Assembly: GCA_022560715.1 (NCBI GenBank)
Contig: JADFSQ010000178.1
Span: 1-5,151 of the forward strand
From: Bacteroidota bacterium
GTDB taxonomy: Bacteria > Bacteroidota > Bacteroidia > Flavobacteriales > Flavobacteriaceae
DNA: 5,151 nt
Reading direction: 5' to 3'
Shown here: one piece after another, positions 1-5,151 of the stretch
How the letters are laid out: each line of letters begins with the position of its first letter
Position numbering within the stretch: the first letter of the stretch is position 1
Position numbers and translations under genes: made by a program
Notes under the pieces: generated by a model
The model's database searches: none
The model's input: only the letters and a program-made list of their open reading frames with translations
Told to the model about the DNA's origin: nothing

Positions 1-78
1 AAAATCATTGGCCGTATAGGAAAAAAATACCTAGTTCGTACTATGTGATTTTTCTAAACCATTCAAGAGGTAGAAAAA

Positions 79-285
79 ATGAGTGACAAAAATAAAGGAA
101 AAATCAAGTGTCTTAATTGTGACAGTCAAAATCTCAAATTAGTTGATATTGTTAACATAAGTAAAAAAGGATTGAAGGGAAAATATGTTTTAGCTGAGAG
201 CGGTTACGAAAAAAACACATTTCGCTCTGCTCATCACTGCCTGGATTGTGGTATAGTATCATTATATTCTGTTATGGAAGCATAA
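79..285 (+). CDS. Small hypothetical zinc-ribbon protein
   Basis: This 68-residue ORF is of unknown function and I do not recognise its family. It has two Cys-x-x-Cys knuckles, C11/C14 near the start and C54/C57 near the end, the second as CLDCG after a His-His pair (H52, H53). This spacing fits a single zinc ribbon folding the whole protein. The middle is basic and lysine/glycine-rich (residues 28-46). It has no signal peptide or membrane segment, so it is probably cytoplasmic. An AAGAGG stretch at 65-70, 8 bases before the ATG, could be a ribosome binding site, although Bacteroidota often do not rely on one. The gene is on the same strand as the glycosidase genes but has no visible link to them and lies just left of the break in GH65, so it probably belongs to the sequence joined on by that rearrangement. 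The paired knuckles favour a real gene over a chance ORF. Confidence 0.6.
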   Translation: MSDKNKGKIKCLNCDSQNLKLVDIVNISKKGLKGKYVLAESGYEKNTFRSAHHCLDCGIVSLYSVMEA

Positions 286-423
286 TTTGATTTCTTAATC
301 TCGACATCAAGAGTAAAAGGCTCTAGTTTTATCAACCAAGAGAAAACCTCATTTTATTTGACATAGTTTTGCAAAGTTTGAATCATTGTAGATATTGATG
401 GGGCAAATTGTATAGATGAAATA
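286..423. other. Non-coding stretch and rearrangement junction at the 5' end of GH65
   Basis: All three forward frames are interrupted by stops in 286-381, and none of the translations resembles the missing N-terminal part of a GH65 protein. Stops TAG at 364 and TGA at 379 lie in the GH65 frame. From 424 the frame reads clear GH65 sequence (INSDATITFQPYLDA). Between 382 and 423 it reads IIVDIDGANCIDE, which can be aligned only loosely, with small gaps, to the usual family segment before that point. The break is therefore near 382-424. I see no transposon terminal repeat, tRNA or attachment site there. A weak 4-bp stem (AGAG/CTCT, about 310-324) is not convincing as a terminator. Confidence 0.5.
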
Positions 424-2247
424 AACAGTGATGCTACAATTACGTTTCAACCGTATTTAGATGCTGCAATCACCAATGAAGACACCAATTGGGACGATAA
501 ATTTTGGGACACCTTACACGTAAGTCACGAAAATCATCAGGCTTTTATACAAGCAAAAACCATGAAAACCGATTTTTACATCTGTGCTTTTATGGAATCA
601 AAAGTATTTATTAATGACAAATATGTTTTAATAGAACCAAATATTGAAGCAGATGCCAATTATGCGTCATTTAGTTATCAATTTAATGTAAAACAAGGTG
701 AAACATACACTATTCATAAGTTTGGAGGTTACACAGTAGATCGTAATTATGACAAAACCGAATTAGTTTCAGCAGCAAAAGCTGCATTAAAGAAAGCCAC
801 TGAATTTGGTTTTAATACTATGCTTGAACAACAAAAAACTGCTTGGGGAAATATTTGGAAAACTTCAGATATCACCATTACTGGAGATGTAAAAGCACAG
901 CAAGGTATTCGGTTTAATATTTTTCAACTCAATCAAACCTATCTTGGTAAAGATGCACGTTTAAACATTGGTCCTAAAGGGTTTACTGGCGAAAAATATG
1001 GTGGAGGCACCTATTGGGATACTGAAGCATTTTGCATACCATTTTATATGGCTACACAAGATCAAAATGTAGCCAGAAATTTATTGGAATATCGTTATAA
1101 ACATTTAGAAAAAGCGATAGAAAACGCCAAAAAATTAGGCTTCAAAAATGGAGCAGCCTTGTATCCAATGGTAACCATGAATGGCGAAGAATGCCATAAC
1201 GAATGGGAAATTACCTTTGAGGAAATTCATCGAAATGGCGCCATTGCTTTTGCCATTTTTAATTATCATCGATATACAGGAGACTATAGTTATATTACAG
1301 AAAAGGGTTTGGAAGTATTAATTGCTATTGCTCGCTTTTGGCAGCAACGCGCAACCTTTTCAACTACAAAAAACAAGTATGTTATTTTAGGCGTTACTGG
1401 GCCTAATGAGTATGAAAATAACGTAAACAACAATTTCTATACAAACTATATTGCAAAATGGTGTATTGATTATACGATTGAAAATATAAATAGAATTAAA
1501 GCCGAATTTGATTCAGATTATACAAGAATCATGTATAAAGCGAAGCTATCAAATTCAGAAATAGAAAAATGGAAGGATGTTGCCAATAATATGTATTTCC
1601 CATATTCAGAAGAACATAAAGTTTATTTACAACAAGATGGTTTTTTAGATAAAGAATTAATTACTGTTGCCAATTTAGATAAATCGGAAAGACCAATCAA
1701 TCAAAAATGGTCTTGGGACAGGATTTTGCGTTCACCTTATATAAAACAAGCTGATGTATTACAAGGATTCTACTTTTTTGAAGACCATTTTACACAAGAA
1801 GAATTAGAACGTCATTTTGATTTTTACGAACCATTTACAGTTCATGAATCCTCATTATCTCCATGTGTGCATAGTGTACAAGCAGCAAAATTAGGAAGAA
1901 TGGAGCAAGCCTATCAGTTTTATTTGCAAACCTCTCGTTTAGATTTAGACGATTATAACCATGAAGTTGAAGAAGGGTTGCACATAACAAGTATGGCAGG
2001 AACTTGGATGAGTATTGTGGAAGGTTTTGGAGGTATGCGAATAAAAAATGATAGATTGAGTTTTAGTCCGCAAATTCCTAAACAATGGGAAGCATATTCG
2101 TTTAAAATAAACTTTAGAAACCAAATTTTAAAAGTGAATGTGTATCAAAATGAAACTACTTTTGAGTTAGACGGTAAGCACGATTTAGACATTTTGGTTA
2201 ACGAAAAAAAAGTTACTATTTCACCTAATAGTTTGGTGAAAGTTTAA
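382..2247 (+). pseudogene. GH65 glycoside phosphorylase (maltose phosphorylase-like), 5'-truncated
   Basis: The GH65 family phosphorolyses alpha-glucosides; maltose phosphorylase makes glucose and beta-glucose-1-phosphate from maltose in the cytoplasm. Intact family members have about 750-770 residues, but only about 620 codons are open here. The first in-frame ATG, at 562, gives 561 residues; numbering below uses it. Family sequence continues upstream of 562 (TITFQPYLDA, NWDDKFWDTL) with no ATG, GTG or TTG, so the true start is lost. What remains is the end of the N-terminal beta-sandwich (to about residue 75), a helical linker, the (alpha/alpha)6 barrel beginning near QGIRFNIFQLNQ (114), and the C-terminal sheet domain. 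Barrel motifs are intact: TYWDTE (150-155), GPNEYENN with the expected general acid E283, HESSLSP (428-434) and the loop HITSMAGTW (474-482), in the region that binds phosphate in the family. The body has no frameshift or internal stop, so the loss looks recent. Trehalose or kojibiose phosphorylase is less likely. A shortened, still-translated protein cannot be excluded. Confidence 0.8.
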
Positions 2248-2251
2248 TATA

Positions 2252-2284
2252 AGACCTCACAGGTTTTAAAAACCTGTGAGGTCT
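2252..2284. repeat. Perfect palindrome after GH65 (REP-like or terminator)
   Basis: The arms AGACCTCACAGGTTTT and AAAACCTGTGAGGTCT are exactly complementary over 16 bp around a single central A at 2268. It begins 5 bases after the GH65 stop. In RNA it would form a very stable hairpin and could end transcription or protect the 3' end of the upstream message. It lacks the downstream T-run of a classic intrinsic terminator (TAAAACA follows), although the T/A-rich inner stem would suit a bidirectional one. Its core CAGGTTTT/AAAACCTG resembles the arms of the repeat after the GH13 gene, and palindromes of this style are scattered between genes in Flavobacteriaceae, so a dispersed REP-like element is my preferred reading. 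Confidence 0.8.
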
Positions 2285-2296
2285 AAAACAATACAA

Positions 2297-2350
2297 ATGA
2301 AAAAACCAATTTTCATATTTATCTATTTCTTTTGTCATTCCTGCAGGTAG
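2297..2350 (+). pseudogene. Aborted signal-peptide-like ORF, possible old start of the GH13 gene
   Basis: An ATG at 2297 opens a 17-codon reading frame, MKKPIFIFIYFFCHSCR, ending at TAG 2348-2350. It has the lysine start and hydrophobic core of a Bacteroidota export signal, but its last codons (CHSCR and stop) come from the dispersed repeat that begins near 2333. The simplest reading is that an exported gene once began here and was cut off by the repeat, with the downstream ATG at 2416 now supplying a new or duplicate signal peptide. It could equally be a chance short ORF, as AT-rich DNA easily encodes Phe/Ile/Lys runs. Confidence 0.3.
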
Positions 2351-2380
2351 ACAAACCTTTAGGTTCAGCGTAGCTAATCC
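2333..2380. repeat. Dispersed intergenic repeat, flavobacterial type
   Basis: The segment from TGTCATTCCTGCAGGTAGAC to GTAGCTAATCC does not look like coding or ordinary spacer sequence and is relatively GC-rich for this gap. It contains two small palindromes: CCTGCAGG (2340-2347), and AACCT-TT-AGGTT (2354-2365). From memory, very similar strings (a GGATTGCTACGCTGAACC-like end and a CTGCAGGAATGACA-like end on the opposite strand) recur between genes in many Flavobacteriaceae genomes. The exact borders are approximate, and identity as a multicopy element is from recognition, since only one copy is in this window. Confidence 0.55.
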
Positions 2381-2415
2381 ATTTAAGAAGTGTAAGTATG
2401 AATTTGTTATATAAT

Positions 2416-2469
2416 ATGAAAACTATAATAAAAGTTCTAGTTCTGTTTTTTAGCCTTTCTACATTCTCA
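2416..2469 (+). other. Signal peptide of the GH13 enzyme
   Basis: The first 18 residues have a basic start (K2, K6), a hydrophobic core (IIKVLVLFF) and the cleavage pattern STFS|Q common in Flavobacteriaceae. The lack of a Cys after the core argues for a soluble periplasmic or secreted protein rather than a lipoprotein. Confidence 0.8.
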
Positions 2470-4263
2470 CAAGTAGAAAAAATTGAGCCTCCTTTTTGGT
2501 GGACTGGCATGAATAATACTGAATTGCAGTTGATGGTTTACGGAGAAAATATTGCTGATTATGATATATCGATATCAAACGATATAAGAATTATCAATAC
2601 GCGGAAAACAGAAAATCCTAACTACCAATTTGTTACTATTAATACTGAAAGTATTATACCTGGAATTGTATCAATTTTATTTTCCAAAAAAGGCAAAGTA
2701 ATTCAAACAGTATCTTATGAATTTAAAGAGCGAAGAAAAAATTCCGCTTTGCGAAAAGGCTTTGATTCAAGTGATGTTATCTATCTCATAATGCCAGACC
2801 GTTTTGCAAATGGCAATCCTGATAATGACAGCACAGACGATACTGTTGAAAACGTAAATAGAAACGATAAAAACGGTCGACATGGAGGCGATATTCAAGG
2901 TGTTATCAATCATTTAGATTATTTAAGTGATTTGGGAGCGACAGCTATTTGGAGTACACCTTTGTTGGAAGATAACGAACCAAAATATTCATACCATACC
3001 TATGCCCAAAGTGATTTGTATAAAATAGATCCTCGTTTTGGTACTAATAAAGATTACAAAAGTTTAGCAACTGAAATGCATAAGCGAGATATGAAACTTA
3101 TTATGGATTATGTAACCAATCATTGGGGATCTAAGCATTGGATGATACAAGATTTACCCTCTAAAGATTGGATTCATTATTGGGGAAATGGCGAAAAAGG
3201 ATTTCAACGTAGTAATTACAGAATGACAACACAGTTTGACGGCAATGCTTCAAAAGTTGATTCCGAAGGATGCATGAATGGTTGGTTTGATACCACAATG
3301 CCAGATATGAATCAAAATAATCCTTTAGTGTTGAATTACATTACGCAAAACGCAATTTGGTGGATTGAGTATGCCGATTTGGATGGTTTGCGAGTAGACA
3401 CCTATTCTTATAACGATAAAGAAGCCATTGCAAAATGGACAAAAGCCATAATGGATGAATATCCTGATTTTAATATTGTTGGCGAAATCTGGATGCACGA
3501 CCAAGCACAAATATCGTATTGGCAAAAAGACAGTAAAATAGGAGCTATAGATAATTATAACTCGTATTTACCAAGTGTTATGGATTTTACTTTGTATGAT
3601 GAGATCCCACTTATGTTTAATGAAACTTCATCTTGGGACAGAGGAATGATTCGCGCTTATAACAATTTTGCAAATGACTTTTTATATGCCAATATTAATA
3701 ATATTTTGGTGTTTGCCGAGAATCACGATACTAATAGAATCAATCAAATATATCCAGATATTAAAGACTATAAGTTAGTAATGACATTAATAGCTACAGT
3801 TAGAGGGATTCCACAAATTTACTATGGCAGCGAAATAGGGATGCAAGGAAACAAATCTCAAGGCGATGGAGATATTCGACGTGATTTTCCTGGAGGTTGG
3901 CAAGGTGATATCAATAATGCATTTACAAAAAAAGGAAGGACAGAAAAGCAAAATGAGTATTTCAATTTTACAAAAAAACTGTTGAATTGGAGAAAAGAAA
4001 ATAAGGCAATTCATTTTGGAAAAACAATGCAATTTGTTCCAGAAAATAATGTGTATGTATATTTTAGATATAATGAAGACGAGAAAGTAATGGTTGTAAT
4101 CAATAACAATCCTAAATCACAAGAGTTGAATCTGAATCGTTTTGCAGAAATAATTAAAGATGCTAAATCAGGAAAAGAAATTATTTCTGATAAAATAATC
4201 AACTTGAAAAGTATATTAAAAGTAGAAGGTAAATCTTCTATGATTATTGAATTAAATAATTAA
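2416..4263 (+). CDS. Exported GH13 cyclomaltodextrinase/neopullulanase-like alpha-amylase
   Basis: This enzyme is predicted to hydrolyse alpha-1,4 links in maltodextrins, cyclodextrins or pullulan in the periplasm, as SusA does in the Bacteroides starch system. I chose the ATG at 2416 (615 residues) because it begins the signal peptide directly (MKTIIKVLVLFFSLSTFS, cleaved before Q19); an ATG at 2398 adds six residues (MNLLYN). No lipobox cysteine is present. Order of domains: N-terminal cyclomaltodextrinase-type beta domain (about 20-115) with the hallmark PPFWWTGM (25-32); GH13 barrel (about 122-510) opening with YLIMPDRFANG; C-terminal beta domain (about 530-615). Conserved GH13 regions are all present: DYVTNH (D231, N235, H236), MPDMN (295-299), GLRVD with nucleophile D328 and R326, GEIW with acid/base E357, and AENHD with D438. 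Length and motifs are those of a full, active enzyme. It lies between the GH65 remnant and a GH31 gene on the same strand, which supports a starch/maltose role. Exact substrate preference cannot be read from sequence. Confidence 0.93.
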   Translation: MKTIIKVLVLFFSLSTFSQVEKIEPPFWWTGMNNTELQLMVYGENIADYDISISNDIRIINTRKTENPNYQFVTINTESIIPGIVSILFSKKGKVIQTVSYEFKERRKNSALRKGFDSSDVIYLIMPDRFANGNPDNDSTDDTVENVNRNDKNGRHGGDIQGVINHLDYLSDLGATAIWSTPLLEDNEPKYSYHTYAQSDLYKIDPRFGTNKDYKSLATEMHKRDMKLIMDYVTNHWGSKHWMIQDLPSKDWIHYWGNGEKGFQRSNYRMTTQFDGNASKVDSEGCMNGWFDTTMPDMNQNNPLVLNYITQNAIWWIEYADLDGLRVDTYSYNDKEAIAKWTKAIMDEYPDFNIVGEIWMHDQAQISYWQKDSKIGAIDNYNSYLPSVMDFTLYDEIPLMFNETSSWDRGMIRAYNNFANDFLYANINNILVFAENHDTNRINQIYPDIKDYKLVMTLIATVRGIPQIYYGSEIGMQGNKSQGDGDIRRDFPGGWQGDINNAFTKKGRTEKQNEYFNFTKKLLNWRKENKAIHFGKTMQFVPENNVYVYFRYNEDEKVMVVINNNPKSQELNLNRFAEIIKDAKSGKEIISDKIINLKSILKVEGKSSMIIELNN

Positions 4264-4267
4264 AAAT

Positions 4268-4324
4268 CCTGCAAGGTTTTAACTTGTCCGCCGAAGATTT
4301 ATCAAAGGAGGAAAACCTTGTAGG
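4268..4324. repeat. Nested palindromic repeat between GH13 and GH31
   Basis: The outer arms CCTGCAAGGTTTT (4268-4280) and AAAACCTTGTAGG (4312-4324) pair over 13 bp with one G-T wobble. They enclose 31 bases that form a second imperfect stem, TCCGCC (4287-4292) with GGAGGA (4307-4312), carrying one G/A mismatch. The inner unit (TTGTCCGCCG ... AAAGGAGGA) resembles a widespread intergenic repeat of the TCCGCCG...GAAGGAGGA kind that I recall from Bacteroidota genomes, here partly decayed. The outer unit resembles the palindrome after GH65. One repeat thus appears to have entered the centre of another. It may also act as a processing or attenuation hairpin between the two genes. Confidence 0.7.
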
Positions 4325-4338
4325 TTTAAACTAAAAGC

Positions 4339-4395
4339 GTGAAACACTTAAAAAAATTAATTTTATTGCTGTTTTTTGTACAAATTTCATTTGCT
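4339..4395 (+). other. Signal peptide of the GH31 enzyme
   Basis: The first 19 residues, starting with initiator GTG read as Met, form a basic start (KHLKK), a hydrophobic core (LILLLFFVQ) and a cleavage site ISFA|Q. No lipobox cysteine is present, so the product should be periplasmic or secreted. The signal peptide also supports the choice of the GTG start. Confidence 0.75.
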
Positions 4396-5151
4396 CAAAA
4401 CTCAGATAGAACATTTGAAAGTATTGTGCAAAAAGAAAATCATATTGAAGTAAATGTAAACGACGGAAAATATATTATTAAGTTTTACACCTCCAAAATT
4501 GTCGAAACTACCTTTATTCCAAAAGGGCAAGAATTTAATAAGGAATCACATGCAGTTGTTTTAAAACCTGAAACAATTAATGTTAAACTTGCAAACTCAA
4601 AGGAATCTGATTTTCTAACCTTTTACTCTGAAGGATTAAAAGTCTATATTCAAAAGCAACCTTTTCAAATTTCGTATTTATTCAAAGGCAAACAAATCAT
4701 TTCAGAAAAAGCAGGCTATCAAAAAATTGATAGTGGCGAAGCCATTCAATTTAATTTAACCCAAGACGAAGTCCTTTATGGTGGAGGCGCAAGAGCATTA
4801 GATATGAATCGTCGTGGTAATCGTTTGCAGTTATATAACAGGGCACATTATGGTTACGAAACACATAGTGAATTGATGAATTATACCATGCCATTGATGC
4901 TGTCGTCAAAAATGTACGCCATACATTTTGATAATGCGCCAATAGGCTATTTGGATTTAGATAGTAAAAAGGATAACACACTCACCTACGAAACTATTTC
5001 CGGCAGAAAAACATATCAGGTTATTGTCGGTGATTCCTGGTTAGACCTCATAGATAATTATACCGATTTAACAGGAAAGCAACCTTTAATTCCACGTTGG
5101 GCTTTAGGTAATTTTGCGAGTAGGTTTGGATACCATTCCGAAGCAGAAACC
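4339..5151 (+). CDS. Exported GH31 alpha-glucosidase, N-terminal part (runs off the window)
   Basis: GH31 enzymes of this kind remove glucose from the non-reducing ends of alpha-glucans and maltooligosaccharides. The frame is open from GTG at 4339 to the last base, giving 271 residues of what should be about 800. An in-frame TAA at 4327 leaves GTG as the only initiator that keeps the export signal. After cleavage, an N-terminal galactose-mutarotase-like beta-sandwich spans about residues 25-240, with the family motif YGGGARALDMNRRGNRL (from 147), where other members have YGLGE-type sequence. The (beta/alpha)8 barrel then begins at IPRWALGNFASRFGY (from about 251). The catalytic aspartates lie beyond the window, so activity cannot be checked. 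The gene follows GH13 by 75 bp on the same strand and is probably co-transcribed, unless the intervening hairpin stops transcription. Alpha-xylosidase or other GH31 specificities are possible, but the context favours starch. Confidence 0.9.
   Translation, partial: MKHLKKLILLLFFVQISFAQNSDRTFESIVQKENHIEVNVNDGKYIIKFYTSKIVETTFIPKGQEFNKESHAVVLKPETINVKLANSKESDFLTFYSEGLKVYIQKQPFQISYLFKGKQIISEKAGYQKIDSGEAIQFNLTQDEVLYGGGARALDMNRRGNRLQLYNRAHYGYETHSELMNYTMPLMLSSKMYAIHFDNAPIGYLDLDSKKDNTLTYETISGRKTYQVIVGDSWLDLIDNYTDLTGKQPLIPRWALGNFASRFGYHSEAET

Noticed and set aside
1..86. Possible C-terminal ends of an upstream gene: one frame reads 15 codons to TGA 46-48 (KIIGRIGKKYLVRTM), another is open from 3 to TGA 84-86.
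   Set aside because: Two competing frames are open over so short a stretch, and neither translation resembles a family I know, so no gene can be supported.
364..371. TAGTTTTG, a match to the Bacteroidota -7 promoter consensus TAnnTTTG, upstream of the GH65 remnant.
   Set aside because: No TTG or TTTG box lies at the expected distance (about 19-21 bases upstream), and single -7 matches are common in AT-rich DNA.
286..381. Hidden, frameshifted remnant of the missing GH65 N-terminus.
   Set aside because: All three forward translations were read and none shows N-terminal GH65 sequence. The reverse strand gives no ORF of note either.
1..423. Insertion sequence or integron cassette bringing in the zinc-ribbon ORF.
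   Set aside because: No transposase fragment, terminal inverted repeats, target-site duplication or attC-like core sites could be seen.
2252..2284. CRISPR repeat or riboswitch.
   Set aside because: There is a single palindrome with no spacer-repeat periodicity, and it lies just after a stop codon without the conserved multi-stem layout of a riboswitch.
2319..2510. A 63-codon minus-strand ORF across the GH13 gene start.
   Set aside because: It lies over the dispersed repeat and the GH13 signal-peptide region and has no recognisable features. The similar minus-strand ORFs at 3325-3525, 3787-4032, 4011-4202 and 4751-4981 are likewise opposite well-supported glycosidase coding sequence.

Overview
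The window looks like part of a starch/maltodextrin utilisation locus from a marine-type member of the Flavobacteriaceae (Bacteroidota). Three things point there: AT-rich coding sequence, signal peptides ending in S-x-S|Q or S-F-A|Q as is usual for this group, and a run of GH65, GH13 and GH31 genes on one strand with flavobacterial-type palindromic repeats in the gaps. The family calls come from recognising motifs; no database search was possible.

Layout. Positions 1-78 hold no supportable gene. Positions 79-285 encode a 68-residue protein with a two-CxxC zinc-ribbon pattern, unrelated to sugar metabolism. Positions 286-381 are non-coding and end at an apparent break point. From about 382 (securely from about 424) to 2247 runs a GH65 glycoside phosphorylase gene of maltose-phosphorylase type. 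It lacks roughly its first 150 codons and has no in-frame ATG before 562, inside the remaining N-terminal domain, so it is called a 5'-truncated pseudogene although its catalytic domain is uninterrupted. Positions 2248-2415 contain a perfect 16-bp-arm palindrome, a short signal-peptide-like ORF that dies inside a dispersed repeat, and the repeat itself. Positions 2416-4263 encode a complete exported GH13 cyclomaltodextrinase/neopullulanase-like alpha-amylase with all catalytic residues. Positions 4264-4338 are mostly a nested palindromic repeat. From 4339 to the window end runs the first 271 codons of an exported GH31 alpha-glucosidase that starts with GTG.

How they fit together (inference). 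The GH13 enzyme would cut alpha-1,4-glucans or cyclodextrins in the periplasm, and the GH31 enzyme would release glucose from the resulting oligosaccharides. A GH65 maltose phosphorylase would act in the cytoplasm, giving glucose and beta-glucose-1-phosphate, and normally works with a beta-phosphoglucomutase encoded just upstream. Here the 5' end of GH65 and any such upstream partner have been replaced by unrelated sequence. The locus therefore seems to be losing its phosphorolytic branch while keeping the hydrolytic one. No clearly new system was found. The points of most interest are the rearrangement junction near 380-424 and the repeat invasion of both intergenic gaps.
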